Source of the DNA: Gordonia prachuapensis
Lineage (GTDB): Bacteria; Actinomycetota; Actinomycetes; Mycobacteriales; Mycobacteriaceae
Direction: 5' to 3'
Length of the DNA stretch: 64,000 nucleotides
Assembly: GCF_036350515.1 (NCBI RefSeq)
Contig: NZ_JAZDUE010000010.1
Coordinates: forward strand, 140,335-204,334
Shown here: positions 1 through 9,695 of the stretch, in pieces
Numbering within the stretch: position 1 is the first letter of the stretch
How the letters are laid out: each line of letters opens with the position of its first letter
The notes under the pieces: model-generated
The model's database searches: none
What the model was told of the DNA's origin: nothing
The model's input: the letters and a program-made list of their open reading frames with translations, nothing else
Position numbers and translations under genes: made by a program

Positions 1-643
1 GAGTGTCACGATCCTGCCGACCGCGCTGATCGCCATCCCGTTCGGTGCGATCGTCTCCCTGCAGACCGGCTCACTGATCAAGCAGCTGGGTGCGGAGTCC
101 TACACGGGTGCGGCCAGCGTCCTGGTGGTGATCCAGCAGGGGTCGCCGCTGGTGACGTCGCTGCTCATCGCGGGCGCCGCGGGTTCGGCCGTGGCCGCCG
201 ACCTCGGGTCGCGCACGATCCGCGAAGAGATCGACGCGATGGAGGTGCTCGGCATCAACCCGATCCAGCGCCTCGTCGTCCCACGCGTGCTCGCGATGGT
301 GCTGGTGGCGATGCTGCTCAACGGCCTGGTCGCCGTCGTCGGCATCGGTGGTGGCTACTTCTTCAACGTCATCGTGCAGGGCGGCACCCCGGGTGCCTAC
401 CTCGCGTCGTTCGGGTCGCTGGCGCAGCTGCCCGACCTGTACATCTCGACGGTCAAGGCGGCCATCTTCGGTGTGCTCGCCGGTGTCGTCGCCGCCTACA
501 AGGGCCTCAACCCGAAGGGCGGACCGAAGGGCGTGGGTGACGCCGTCAACCAGAGCGTGGTCATCACGTTCCTGCTGCTCTTCCTGGCCAATCTGATCAT
601 CACTGCGGTCTACCTGCAGATCGTTCCGCCGAAGGGGGGCTAG
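1..643 (+). CDS. yrbEA: YrbE/MlaE-family ABC permease of the Mce lipid importer (first permease, 5' end outside window)
   Basis: This is the C-terminal part (about 213 residues) of an MlaE/YrbE permease, read in frame from base 2; the start codon lies upstream. Such permeases form the inner-membrane core of Mce lipid or sterol importers, pairing with a second YrbE and an MceG/Mkl ATPase that is not in this window. The motif EEIDAMEVLGINP, typical of the cytoplasmic coupling helix of MlaE proteins, sits in the middle and is followed by several strongly hydrophobic helices. The TAG stop is one base from the GTG of the next permease gene, so the two are co-transcribed and probably translationally coupled. 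The family call is secure; the transported lipid cannot be read from the sequence. Confidence 0.93.
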   Translation, partial: SVTILPTALIAIPFGAIVSLQTGSLIKQLGAESYTGAASVLVVIQQGSPLVTSLLIAGAAGSAVAADLGSRTIREEIDAMEVLGINPIQRLVVPRVLAMVLVAMLLNGLVAVVGIGGGYFFNVIVQGGTPGAYLASFGSLAQLPDLYISTVKAAIFGVLAGVVAAYKGLNPKGGPKGVGDAVNQSVVITFLLLFLANLIITAVYLQIVPPKGG

Positions 644-644
644 C

Positions 645-1526
645 GTGGCCGGTGATCAGGGCGGCGTGACCATCGCGAAGTCGCGCCCCGAGTACTACAT
701 GTACGAAGCCCGCAAGCAGCTGGGCAAGCCGCTGAAGGTGCTCGACGGCGCCGGCGAGCAGATGTCCTTCTACGGGCGCACCCTCGCATGGATTCCGCGA
801 ACCCTGGTGCACTACACCCGCGAGGTGCTGCGCCTGCTCGCCGAGGTGGCGTTCGGGTCGGGCGGCCTCGCGGTCATCGGCGGCACCGTCGGCGTGATGG
901 TGCTGATGTCGGGATTCACCGGCGTCGTCGTCGGACTGCAGGGTTATGCCGCCCTGGATCAGCTCGGGTCGCAGGCCCTGACCGGCTTCCTGTCGGCCTA
1001 CGTGAACACCCGCGAGGTGGCGCCGCTGGTGGCCGGGCTCGCCTTGTCGGCGACGGTCGGCTGCGGGTTCACCGCCCAGCTCGGCGCCATGCGGATCTCG
1101 GAGGAGATCGACGCCCTGGAGTCGATGGCCGTGCCGTCGATCCCGTTCCTGGTGTCCACCCGGGTCATCGCCGGATTCATCGCGGTCATCCCGCTCTACG
1201 TGCTCGGCCTGTTGTCGGCGTACCTGGCGTCACGAACCATCACGACCGTGTTCCAGGGCCAGTCGGGCGGCTCCTACGACCACTACTTCAACCTGTTCCT
1301 GCCGCCGGCCGACGTGCTCTGGTCGTTCGGCAAGGTCCTGGTGTTCGCGTTCGTCATCATCCTGGTCCACTGCTACTACGGCTACTACGCAAGCGGCGGC
1401 CCCGCGGGCGTCGGCGTGGCCGTCGGTCACGCGGTGCGAGCGGCGTTGGTGCTCATCGCCATCCTCGACTTCTTCCTCGGTCTCGCGATCTGGGGGACCA
1501 CGACGACCGTCCGAGTGGGAGGCTGA
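645..1526 (+). CDS. yrbEB: YrbE/MlaE-family ABC permease of the Mce lipid importer (second permease)
   Basis: A complete 293-residue MlaE/YrbE permease starting at GTG. After a hydrophilic N-terminal stretch of about 60 residues there are several hydrophobic segments, with the family motif SEEIDALESMAVPSIPF near the middle matching the equivalent motif in the preceding gene. The two YrbE proteins are expected to form the heterodimeric transmembrane channel served by an MceG-type ATPase. The gene sits 1 nt after yrbEA and 3 nt before mceA, the standard order yrbEA-yrbEB-mceA-F of actinobacterial mce operons. Length and order are typical; nothing unusual was seen. Confidence 0.95.
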   Translation: MAGDQGGVTIAKSRPEYYMYEARKQLGKPLKVLDGAGEQMSFYGRTLAWIPRTLVHYTREVLRLLAEVAFGSGGLAVIGGTVGVMVLMSGFTGVVVGLQGYAALDQLGSQALTGFLSAYVNTREVAPLVAGLALSATVGCGFTAQLGAMRISEEIDALESMAVPSIPFLVSTRVIAGFIAVIPLYVLGLLSAYLASRTITTVFQGQSGGSYDHYFNLFLPPADVLWSFGKVLVFAFVIILVHCYYGYYASGGPAGVGVAVGHAVRAALVLIAILDFFLGLAIWGTTTTVRVGG

Positions 1527-1529
1527 TCG

Positions 1530-2885
1530 ATGTCGACGCTTCGTCGCCGGCTGCTCGGAGTGGTGTTCTTCCTGGTGGTGGCGCTGTTCTTCACGGTGAC
1601 CATCACCAAGTTCAACGACGGCTTCACCACGTTCACCGACGTCACCCTGCAGACCGATTCGACCGGCAACGCGCTGCCGCAGAACGCCGACGTCAAGGCG
1701 CGCGGCGTCCTCGTCGGCGAGGTCCGTGACGTCGAGCCCACCGACGACGGCTCGGTCGCGGTCACCCTCGGTCTCGATCCCGACATGGCCGCGAAGCTGC
1801 CGCAGAACACCACGGCACGAATTCTGCCGAAGACGTTGTTCGGTGAGCGCTACGTCGACCTTCAGGTGCCCACCGACGAGGCGTCGGCCGCGATGCTGGC
1901 CTCCGGGGACACCATCTACACCGACGAGAGCGGCAACGCCCAGGAACTGCAGGAACTGTTCGACGACCTCCTGCCGGTGCTCGACGCGATCCCGCCCGCC
2001 GACCTGAACGTCACCCTGACGTCGCTGTCGCAGGCGCTCGACGGTCGCGGTGAGCAGCTCGGCGTGACGTTCCAGGAACTCGACACGATCTTCCGCCGGT
2101 TCAACGACAACATGCCGGAGCTGCAGAGCACCCTGCGCGGACTGTCGAGTTTCTCGCAGACGTACTCGGAGGCCCTGCCCGACGTCATCGACGCCCTCGA
2201 CAACCTCCGCACCACCAACCGCACCATCGTGGAACGGCAGGGCGACCTGCGCACGCTGATCTCGACGGTCGGCGTGGCCGCGACCGACACCACCGCGTTC
2301 CTGCGGGAGAACGGGACCGACCTGATCGATCTCGCGGTCGACTCCGAGGAGTTCCTGGTCGGTCTCGCGAAGCAGTCGCCGACGTTCGTCTGCACCTTCC
2401 GCAACTTCGCGGGCCTGATCCCCGAGTCCCGCACCATCGTCGGCCAGGGCACCGACAATCCCGGCGTGCGGGTGAACCTGACGTTCGTCAACCCGCGCGG
2501 CCGTTATCTGCCCAACCAGGACGAACCGCGACTGCTGGACAGTGACCCGCCCGCGGTCTGCTACGAACCCGCCCGAGACGGCCGCCCGTTCCCGCAGTAT
2601 CCGGGCGGCGGACTCGCCGACGGCTCGTATCAGCCACCGTCGCGCAATGCCGGTCCGCGCAACGTGGAAACCCTTCCGCAGCCGCAGTTCTCGGCCACCC
2701 CGGCGGGGACGATCACCGGGGCGAGTGGGGCGATTCCGCGGAATCCGTTCGACGATCCCGATTATGTGAAGCAGTTGAAGGTCATCTACGGCGGCGCCAA
2801 CGGCACCGATCCCGAGAAGGTCCCCACGTGGGTCACCACGATCGGCGGAGCGTCGCTTCAGGGAGCGCAGGTCACCATCCGATGA
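1530..2885 (+). CDS. mceA: MCE-family protein MceA
   Basis: A 451-residue MCE protein. An N-terminal uncleaved signal or membrane helix (about residues 8-25) is followed by the MCE/MlaD domain (about 36-115, with the GVLVGEVRDV segment), then a long helical region with coiled-coil character and a Pro/Gly/Asn-rich tail. MCE proteins are thought to assemble a hexameric tunnel crossing the periplasm-like space to move lipids to the YrbE permeases. A GGGAGG ribosome site lies 7 nt before the ATG. It is the first of six consecutive mce genes and overlaps mceB by 4 nt. The A subtype is assigned from position in the operon and general architecture. Confidence 0.93.
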   Translation: MSTLRRRLLGVVFFLVVALFFTVTITKFNDGFTTFTDVTLQTDSTGNALPQNADVKARGVLVGEVRDVEPTDDGSVAVTLGLDPDMAAKLPQNTTARILPKTLFGERYVDLQVPTDEASAAMLASGDTIYTDESGNAQELQELFDDLLPVLDAIPPADLNVTLTSLSQALDGRGEQLGVTFQELDTIFRRFNDNMPELQSTLRGLSSFSQTYSEALPDVIDALDNLRTTNRTIVERQGDLRTLISTVGVAATDTTAFLRENGTDLIDLAVDSEEFLVGLAKQSPTFVCTFRNFAGLIPESRTIVGQGTDNPGVRVNLTFVNPRGRYLPNQDEPRLLDSDPPAVCYEPARDGRPFPQYPGGGLADGSYQPPSRNAGPRNVETLPQPQFSATPAGTITGASGAIPRNPFDDPDYVKQLKVIYGGANGTDPEKVPTWVTTIGGASLQGAQVTIR

Positions 2886-3961
2886 AATCCATCACCGGAC
2901 CGCTGATCAAGCTGATCACCTTCGCGGTGGTCACCGTGATCGCCACCAGTCTGTTGGCGTTGACGATCGCCAACGCCGGCGGCGACGGCGACAGCGACTT
3001 CAAGGCGGTCTTCTCCGACGCGGCGATGCTGAACCCAGGCGACGACGTCCGGATCGCGGGCGTCCGCGTCGGGCAGGTCACCGACGTGCGGGTGCACGAA
3101 CGCAACCAGGCGATGGTCGAGTTCAACGTCGACCGCGACCGGCTGCCCGACGGCACCCAGCTCTACATCCGCTACCGCAACCTGACCGGCCTGCGATATC
3201 TCGCGCTGGAGAAGGGGGCCGGCGACCCCGACAGGACCGTGAGCACGGGCTACACGTTCGGCACCAACGGCGCCGAGAACACGCACCCCGCGGTCAACCT
3301 CACCGAACTGTTCAACGGGTTCAAACCACTGTTCCGTGAATTGTCCGCGGCCGACGTGAACACGCTGTCCGATCAGATCATCAAGGTGTTCCAGGGGGAG
3401 AGCGGCACCATCTCGCAGCTGATCAGCAGCACCTCCGAGCTGACCAATGCGATCGCCGACAAGGACCGGGTCATCGGGGAGCTGATCACCAACCTGACCT
3501 CCGTGCTCGACACCGTGAACCGAAACGACGACCAGTTCACCGCACTGCTCGACAACACCGAGCAGCTGGTGACGGGGCTGGCCGCGCAGCGCGGGTCGGT
3601 CGGGTCGGCCATCGAGTCGGTGTCGAACCTGACCGCGGTGACGGCGTCGATCCTGCAGCCCACCCGCCCGGCGATCCAGGGCGACATCGCCGGTCTGAAG
3701 TCGCTCGCCGACCAGATCAACGCCCGCGACGACGACGTGACCGAGATCCTGACGAACCTGCCGGTGAAGCTGCAGAAGATCGGCCGGGCGGCGTCATTCG
3801 GTTCGTGGTTCCAGTTCTATCTGTGCGGCATCGACGTGGTGGCCGGCAACGGCAAGTCGACGCTGCTGACCCAGCCGCTGATCCCGCTGCCCGACATCAA
3901 TCACGTGCTCTACACCAGCGCTGCCACCCGCTGCTGGAAAGACGAAAGGCCGGGGGGCTGA
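2882..3961 (+). CDS. mceB: MCE-family protein MceB
   Basis: A 359-residue MCE protein starting at the ATG of an ATGA overlap with the mceA stop; a longer in-frame start at 2828 lies inside mceA and lacks a reason to be used. Residues about 8-28 form a membrane anchor, followed by the MCE domain (VFSDAAMLNPGDDVRIAGVRVG and beyond) and a helical region. The C-terminus holds a Cys pair region (YLCGIDVV and TRCWKDE) common in MceB proteins. Role: subunit of the trans-envelope Mce lipid conduit. Translational coupling to mceA is indicated by the overlap. Confidence 0.92.
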   Translation: MKSITGPLIKLITFAVVTVIATSLLALTIANAGGDGDSDFKAVFSDAAMLNPGDDVRIAGVRVGQVTDVRVHERNQAMVEFNVDRDRLPDGTQLYIRYRNLTGLRYLALEKGAGDPDRTVSTGYTFGTNGAENTHPAVNLTELFNGFKPLFRELSAADVNTLSDQIIKVFQGESGTISQLISSTSELTNAIADKDRVIGELITNLTSVLDTVNRNDDQFTALLDNTEQLVTGLAAQRGSVGSAIESVSNLTAVTASILQPTRPAIQGDIAGLKSLADQINARDDDVTEILTNLPVKLQKIGRAASFGSWFQFYLCGIDVVAGNGKSTLLTQPLIPLPDINHVLYTSAATRCWKDERPGG

Positions 3962-3964
3962 CCT

Positions 3965-5059
3965 GTGGCTGACGACAATCACAACCGGGATGGGCAGAAC
4001 CCGGACGGGCCGGACCAGCCCGCCGACGAACAGCACCCGCACCGCCGCTTCGGCGGGCGACGCAGCCCGGTCAGCATCGGCGCGATCGGCATCCTCATCA
4101 TCCTGATGACCGCGGTGTCGGCGTTCTTCCTGAACTCGCTGCCACTGGTCGGGGCGGCCGCCCGCTACACCGCCCAGTTCACCGAGGCGGCCGGCCTCAA
4201 GCCGGGCGCCGAGGTGCGCGTCGCGGGCGTCAAGGTGGGCACCGTCGACGGCGTGAGCCTCGACGGCGACCACGTGGACGTGGATTTCCGCGTGACCAAC
4301 ACCTGGATCGGCAACCAGACCCAGGCGTCGATCCAGATCAAGACCATCCTCGGTCAGAAGTATCTGGGGCTGAACCCGCAGGGCACCGAACCGGCCGACC
4401 CCGACGTCGTGCTCACCGACACCGTGTCGCCCTACGACGTCATCGAGGCGTTCTCCGACGCGGCCGACCAGGTGGAGGAGCTCGACACCACGCAGCTCGC
4501 CGACTCGATGGAGTCGCTGCGCGACGCGTTCTCCGGCACCGCCGGCGACATCGGCCCGTCGCTCGACGGACTGTCGCGGCTCTCGGAGACCATCGCGAGC
4601 CGGGACGCGGAGGTGCAGCGGCTGCTCGAGGCGACCAAGTCGACCTCGCAGATCCTGGCCGACCGCAACGAGGAGTTCGTCCGATTGATCGCCGGCGCGG
4701 GGCAGCTCCTCGACGAACTCAACAATCGCCAGCAGGCGATCTCCAACCTGTTGTCCACCACCACGGCCCTATCTGATTCGCTGTCGGGCATCGTCCGCGA
4801 CAACCAGGAGCAGATCGGCCCGGCGCTCGAGTCTCTGCAACAGGTCAACGAGCTGCTGACCGAACAGAACCAGAACCTCCGCGAGACGATCACCTACATG
4901 GCGCCGTTCTACCGGCTGTACGCCAACGTGCTCGGCAACGGACGCTGGTTCGAGTCGGTGGTCACCAACCTGCTGCCGCCGGCGCTGCCGCAGCAGAACA
5001 CCACCCGGCCACCCAACAAGAAGGTCCTGCAGAACAACGGCGGAACGGAGGCCGGCTGA
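3965..5059 (+). CDS. mceC: MCE-family protein MceC
   Basis: A 364-residue MCE protein starting at GTG three bases after the mceB stop. It has an unusually hydrophilic, Asp/His/Arg/Pro-rich cytoplasmic N-terminus of about 35 residues before its membrane helix (about 39-58). The MCE domain follows (AGLKPGAEVRVAGVKVGTV), then a long alpha-helical region rich in Gln, Leu and Ser expected to form part of the tunnel or needle. The stop overlaps the mceD ATG by one base (TGATG). Assignment as C rests on operon position and on the MCE domain itself. Confidence 0.92.
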   Translation: MADDNHNRDGQNPDGPDQPADEQHPHRRFGGRRSPVSIGAIGILIILMTAVSAFFLNSLPLVGAAARYTAQFTEAAGLKPGAEVRVAGVKVGTVDGVSLDGDHVDVDFRVTNTWIGNQTQASIQIKTILGQKYLGLNPQGTEPADPDVVLTDTVSPYDVIEAFSDAADQVEELDTTQLADSMESLRDAFSGTAGDIGPSLDGLSRLSETIASRDAEVQRLLEATKSTSQILADRNEEFVRLIAGAGQLLDELNNRQQAISNLLSTTTALSDSLSGIVRDNQEQIGPALESLQQVNELLTEQNQNLRETITYMAPFYRLYANVLGNGRWFESVVTNLLPPALPQQNTTRPPNKKVLQNNGGTEAG

Positions 5060-6384
5060 TGACAGCTCCCGACCTCACCCGCACCTCCGGTCCGGGGCGC
5101 TGGTTCACCCCCCGTCACATCGTGATGCTCGTGCTCGGGGTGATCGTCGCCCTGATCGTCGCGGGCGTGCTGTGGTGGGCCTTCTCGATGATCGGGACCA
5201 CCAAGATCACCGCGACCTTCGCGCGCAGCGTCGGTATCTACTCCGGCTCCGACGTTCGGGTCCTCGGCGTCGAGGTCGGCAAGGTCGACGAGGTGACCCC
5301 ACAGGGCGACACCGTGAAGGTCACGATGACCGTCAACCGCGGTGTCGACCTGCCCGCCGATGTGCGTGCGGTGCAGATCATCCCGTCGGTGGTCGCCGAC
5401 CGCTACGTGCAGCTGACCCCGGCCTACACCGGCGGGGAGAAGGCCCCCGACGACATCACGCTCTCGCTCGACCAGACGATGGTCCCGGTGGAGGTCGACC
5501 AGATCTACGCCAGCGTGCAGGAGCTGTCCGAGGCGCTCGGCCCCGAGGGTGCGAACCGCGACGGCGCGGTCAGCGACCTCGTCGCGACCGGCGCCGACAA
5601 CCTCGAGGGCAACGGCGAGAAGCTCGGAGCGACCATCGAGCAGCTCTCCCGCGCCACCACCACGCTGAGCAACTCGCGCGGCAACATCGTCGACACGGTC
5701 AAGAATCTCGACGTGTTCGTCGGCGCGCTGCGCGAGAACGACGCGCAGGTGCGTCAGTTCAACCGCCAGATGGCCTCGTTCAACCAGTTCCTCGCCGGGG
5801 AGCGCAACCAGTTGTCGGCGTCGCTGAACAAGCTGTCGATCGCTCTCGGCGACGTCGCGACGTTCGTCCAGGACAACCGGCAACTGCTCGGGGACACCGT
5901 CCGCGGTCTGCAGCCCACCACGCAGGCGCTGCTCGACACCAAGGACCACCTCAAGGAGATCCTGACCGTTCTGCCGGTGACGATCAGCAACCTGATCAAC
6001 GCCTACGACGCGGAGTCCGGCACGTTGGCCATGCGCCTGACGATCCCGGATCTGCAGGATCTGATCGGTGCGCAGTGCCGACTGCTCGACCTGGGCAAGC
6101 TGCTCGACGGCAACCCGGCCGCCGAACAGTTCAGCACCACCCTCAACCCGCTGATCACTCAGTGTGAGGACATCGGCAAGCAGATCACCGACGGTGTGCT
6201 CGAGCCGCTGCTGCCGGTGCTGCCGTTCGGCATCATGAGCAACAACAAACTGCAGCGCTACCCGGCGCCCGGCACCAACCAGGGCAACCCGGATCCGCAG
6301 CTGGAGTCCGGTGCGGAGTCGGCGCCGCCGACGGGACCGGCGGCCACCCGACCGTCGAACGGACCTGAGGCGGGTGAGAACTGA
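5059..6384 (+). CDS. mceD: MCE-family protein MceD
   Basis: A 441-residue MCE protein whose ATG overlaps the mceC stop by one base. A membrane helix (about residues 21-44) is followed by the MCE domain (FARSVGIYSGSDVRVLGVEVG) and a helical segment. The C-terminal 60 residues are Pro/Asn/Gly/Glu-rich and look disordered, as is usual for MceD. It is part of the predicted hexameric lipid conduit with MceA-C, E and F, and is coupled to mceE by another TGATG junction. Confidence 0.92.
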   Translation: MTAPDLTRTSGPGRWFTPRHIVMLVLGVIVALIVAGVLWWAFSMIGTTKITATFARSVGIYSGSDVRVLGVEVGKVDEVTPQGDTVKVTMTVNRGVDLPADVRAVQIIPSVVADRYVQLTPAYTGGEKAPDDITLSLDQTMVPVEVDQIYASVQELSEALGPEGANRDGAVSDLVATGADNLEGNGEKLGATIEQLSRATTTLSNSRGNIVDTVKNLDVFVGALRENDAQVRQFNRQMASFNQFLAGERNQLSASLNKLSIALGDVATFVQDNRQLLGDTVRGLQPTTQALLDTKDHLKEILTVLPVTISNLINAYDAESGTLAMRLTIPDLQDLIGAQCRLLDLGKLLDGNPAAEQFSTTLNPLITQCEDIGKQITDGVLEPLLPVLPFGIMSNNKLQRYPAPGTNQGNPDPQLESGAESAPPTGPAATRPSNGPEAGEN

Positions 6385-7790
6385 TGCGTAACATCCTGTC
6401 TCGCAATCCACTGCGGGTGGCGGTCGGTGCCGCGATCGCCGCGATGATGCTCGTCCTGTCCGGCTGCGGGAGCAACGGCATCCAGTCGATCCCGCTGCCG
6501 GGCGGCGTGGACACCGGCGACAACCCGCGCGTCTACCAGATCCAGTTCGACGACATCCTCGACCTGGTGCCGCAGTCGATGGTCAAGATGGACGGCATCC
6601 CGGTCGGCCGCGTGGAAGCGGTCGAGGTGCCCGACAACGAATGGTTCGCCCAGGTCAAGGTCGAGGTGCAGGGTCAGATCGACCTGTCCGACGCGGCAAC
6701 CGCCGCGGTGCAGCAGACGTCACTGCTCGGCGAGAAGTTCATCGAACTCTCCGAGCCGGAGAACGCCGAGGAACTGCCACGTCAGAACCCGGCCGAGGCC
6801 ATTCCGCTGGACCGCACCCGCACCGCCACCGACATCGAGCAGGTACTCGGCGCGCTGTCGATGCTGCTCAACGGTGGTGGGCTCAACCAGTTGCAGCCGA
6901 TCGTGACCGAGCTGAACAAGGCGCTCGAGGGGTCCGTGGATCAGCCGTGCGAGGTGGGTCCGCGAGGGCGGACGTGCCCGGTGTTCCGGAGTCTGCTCGA
7001 GCAGACCCAGCAACTCATCACCGGTCTGAACCGCCAACGCGACGACATCGTCAACGCCATCGACGGTCTCGCCCGCCTGTCCACCCGGGCGGCGGACCAG
7101 ACCGAGCAGATCGAGCGCATCCTCGCCGAACTGCCCGAGGGTGTCGCGGTCCTCGAGGAGCAGCGTCCGCAGCTCGTCGACCTGCTGACCAAGCTCGACG
7201 ATCTGGGGCAGGTGGGTACCGATGTCCTCGGCAGGTCGCGCGACGCGCTGATCACCGACCTCAAGGCGCTGCGTCCCGTGCTCAGCGAGTTGGCCAAGGC
7301 GACTCCGGATCTGATCACCGCGGCACCGCTGATGCTCACCCACCCGTTCCCCGACTGGCTGCTGCCCGCGGTGCACGGCGACTCGACCAACCTGTTCATG
7401 ACCCTGGATTTCCGGCTGCTCAATCAACTCGAGGCCCTCGGCGTGGGTCAGGGAGAGCCGGAGTACTCGCCGCCGCAGCGGGTCGACGTGCCGGTGAATC
7501 CGGCCAACCCGTACGTCGGGGACAACGGTCCGCGTTACGGCTGGCCGACGATCACGTTGCTGCCGCCCGGCCCCAACTGGCGTCCGGGGCCCAACACGCC
7601 ACCGTCCGGTGGCACGTATCCGATGAACCCGGCGGCCGGTTCGGCGCGTGCGCCTGCCTCGGCCGACTCGGATGGTGCGGACAACGGCGATGCGGACAGC
7701 GGCGAGGGCCAGTTCACGCTGATGCCACCCGCACAGCCGGGCCAGCGATTCATCGACGGTCCGCTGAGCATGATCGGAGCGCCCTCATGA
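6384..7790 (+). CDS. mceE: MCE-family lipoprotein MceE
   Basis: A 468-residue MCE protein with a lipoprotein signal: a hydrophobic stretch ending in the lipobox LSGC with Cys28 as the predicted lipidated residue. The E subunits of mce operons are characteristically lipoproteins, which supports the assignment. The MCE domain (residues about 48-130) contains MVKMDGIPVGRVEAVEV. A helical region follows, then a Pro/Asn/Gly-rich tail ending with an Asp/Gly/Ala stretch. Its ATG overlaps the mceD stop by one base and its stop overlaps the mceF start by 4 nt. Confidence 0.94.
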   Translation: MRNILSRNPLRVAVGAAIAAMMLVLSGCGSNGIQSIPLPGGVDTGDNPRVYQIQFDDILDLVPQSMVKMDGIPVGRVEAVEVPDNEWFAQVKVEVQGQIDLSDAATAAVQQTSLLGEKFIELSEPENAEELPRQNPAEAIPLDRTRTATDIEQVLGALSMLLNGGGLNQLQPIVTELNKALEGSVDQPCEVGPRGRTCPVFRSLLEQTQQLITGLNRQRDDIVNAIDGLARLSTRAADQTEQIERILAELPEGVAVLEEQRPQLVDLLTKLDDLGQVGTDVLGRSRDALITDLKALRPVLSELAKATPDLITAAPLMLTHPFPDWLLPAVHGDSTNLFMTLDFRLLNQLEALGVGQGEPEYSPPQRVDVPVNPANPYVGDNGPRYGWPTITLLPPGPNWRPGPNTPPSGGTYPMNPAAGSARAPASADSDGADNGDADSGEGQFTLMPPAQPGQRFIDGPLSMIGAPS

Positions 7791-9028
7791 TCTCCCGGAT
7801 GGCCAAGATCCAGCTCATCGTGTTCGTCATCGTGGGACTGGTCGCGCTGGTCTACGTCGGAGCGAAGTACGCGCGGCTCGATCGCCTGGCCGGCTTCGGC
7901 CAGTACACGGTCACCGCGTCGATGCCCTCGTCGGGCGGCATCTTCACCAACGCGGAGGTGACGTACCAGGGCGTGCCGGTGGGTCGGGTCGGATCGCTGA
8001 GCCTGACCGAGGACGGTGTGAACGTGGCCCTCGAGCTCGACTCGGGCGGGCCGGAGATCCCGTCGTCGGCGGCCGCGGTGGTGGCCAACCGCTCGGCGAT
8101 CGGTGAGCAGTACGTGGACCTGCAGCCGACGTCGTCGGAAGGTCCGTATCTGGAAGACGGGTCGGTGATCACCGAGACGTCGGTGCCGCCAGAACTCGAG
8201 GACGTGGTGGCGTCGGCCATCGACTTCACGTCGTCGATCCCGGTCGACGACCTGCACACCGTGATCACGGAGCTGGGCAAGGCGTTCGACGGTCAGGCGA
8301 ACAACCTGACCCGTCTCGTCGACTCGTTGTCGAAGCTGTCGCGGGCGGGCTATGACTCGCTCGACGAGACGATCTCGCTGATCCAGAACTCGGATGTGGT
8401 GCTCAGTACCCAGGCCGAGCAGTCGGACGCCATCCTGTCGTGGTCGCGGAATCTGGACGTCATCACGGCGACCCTGGCGCAGTCCGATCCGGATCTGCGG
8501 CGACTGCTGACGACCGGCACCGCATCGGCGACCCAGATCTCGGCGCTTCTCGAGGAGAGCGGTGGCGACATCTCCACCGTCGTCAAGCAGTTGGCGAGCA
8601 CGTTGCGGACGATCGAACCGACCGGCTTCGCGACGTCGACGACGTTCGCCATGTTGTCGGCATTGTCGGCGGGCAGTCACAGCCCCGCTCCCGGCGACGG
8701 CCAGATCCACTTCGGCGTCGTGCTGGAGACCAACAACCCGGCAGCCTGTACCCGGGGCTACGAGGGCACGCAGGAGATGGTCCAGCGGATGAAGCGCGAG
8801 GACCCGTCCTTCGACATCCGCTACGACGAGTTCCCGTTCAACACGAACGCCAAATGTTCGGTGCCGGTGGGCAACCCGACGGGTGTGCGCAGCGGCGAGC
8901 GGGCCGTGTACGCCAATCCGGAGTTCGCCCAGCCGTGGGACGAGACCCCCAAGAAGGATCCGGACAAGCTGAACCTGAATCCGTTGGCGCGGCAGTTGGC
9001 AGCGTTGTTGGGAGTCCGCCCGCAGTGA
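7787..9028 (+). CDS. mceF: MCE-family protein MceF
   Basis: A 413-residue MCE protein starting at the ATG of an ATGA overlap with mceE; the same reading frame stays open far upstream but that part is antisense-like shadow within mceE. Residues about 7-24 form a membrane helix, followed by the MCE domain (SGGIFTNAEVTYQGVPVGRVG) and helices. It closes the six-gene mce set. A 43-nt gap separates it from the first Mce-associated gene, so all nine or more genes look like one transcript. Confidence 0.93.
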   Translation: MISRMAKIQLIVFVIVGLVALVYVGAKYARLDRLAGFGQYTVTASMPSSGGIFTNAEVTYQGVPVGRVGSLSLTEDGVNVALELDSGGPEIPSSAAAVVANRSAIGEQYVDLQPTSSEGPYLEDGSVITETSVPPELEDVVASAIDFTSSIPVDDLHTVITELGKAFDGQANNLTRLVDSLSKLSRAGYDSLDETISLIQNSDVVLSTQAEQSDAILSWSRNLDVITATLAQSDPDLRRLLTTGTASATQISALLEESGGDISTVVKQLASTLRTIEPTGFATSTTFAMLSALSAGSHSPAPGDGQIHFGVVLETNNPAACTRGYEGTQEMVQRMKREDPSFDIRYDEFPFNTNAKCSVPVGNPTGVRSGERAVYANPEFAQPWDETPKKDPDKLNLNPLARQLAALLGVRPQ

Positions 9029-9071
9029 GTGTTTGGGTTCCTCTCAGGTCCCGATGGTTAGGTGACGGCCG

Positions 9072-9695
9072 ATGACGAGTAACACATCGGCGTCCCCGAC
9101 GACGGGACCCGCACAGTCGCGCAGCGCCGGAACCACGGTGGCGCTGGCCGCGGCGATCATCGCGGTGATCGCGGCGGCCGTCTGCGCCGTCTGGTTCGGC
9201 TATCAGGGCTACCAGGCCTACTTCGTCCAGAAGCCCATCCAGGACGCGCGCGATGGCGCGGTCGGCGGGGCCGAGCAGGCCATCATCAACGTCACGACGG
9301 TCGATCCGCAGGACACCGCGGACTGGAAGCGCCGGGTGGACGCGTCGCTGACGGGCAAGGCGCGCGAACAGATCACCAATCAGGACGTCAGCAACCTGAA
9401 CTCGATGATCACCGACGCCGGCCCGCAGGCCGCGACGCTGACGTCACGTCTGGTGCGCAGTGCGCCCACTGAGGTCGACGCCGACGGGGGATCGGCCAAG
9501 GTGTTGGTGTACGTCGCCGCCACGTCGAAACGGGAAAACGAGGCCGGCGTCACCCAGACCATGGGCTTCTCCGTGTCGATGACCAAGGAGGGCGACTCCT
9601 GGAAGGCCAACGACATCGTGCCGCTCGACTCGCTGCAGTACGAGGACCCCAACGCGGCCGCCCCGGCACCGGGCGCCGAGGGAGGGGGCAACTGA
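9072..9695 (+). CDS. Mce-associated membrane protein (first)
   Basis: A 207-residue protein: a Ser/Thr-rich N-terminus of about 20 residues, one membrane helix (about residues 26-50, containing VALAAAIIAVIAAAVCAV) and a C-terminal extracytoplasmic domain. That layout and the position directly after mceF match the Mas (Mce-associated) proteins that follow mceF in mycobacterial operons and are thought to stabilise the complex. The domain belongs to the NTF2-like fold group by general pattern (QTMGFSVSMTKEGDSWKANDI near the end), an inference from the pattern only. It ends in a TGATG overlap with the next gene. Confidence 0.85.
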   Translation: MTSNTSASPTTGPAQSRSAGTTVALAAAIIAVIAAAVCAVWFGYQGYQAYFVQKPIQDARDGAVGGAEQAIINVTTVDPQDTADWKRRVDASLTGKAREQITNQDVSNLNSMITDAGPQAATLTSRLVRSAPTEVDADGGSAKVLVYVAATSKRENEAGVTQTMGFSVSMTKEGDSWKANDIVPLDSLQYEDPNAAAPAPGAEGGGN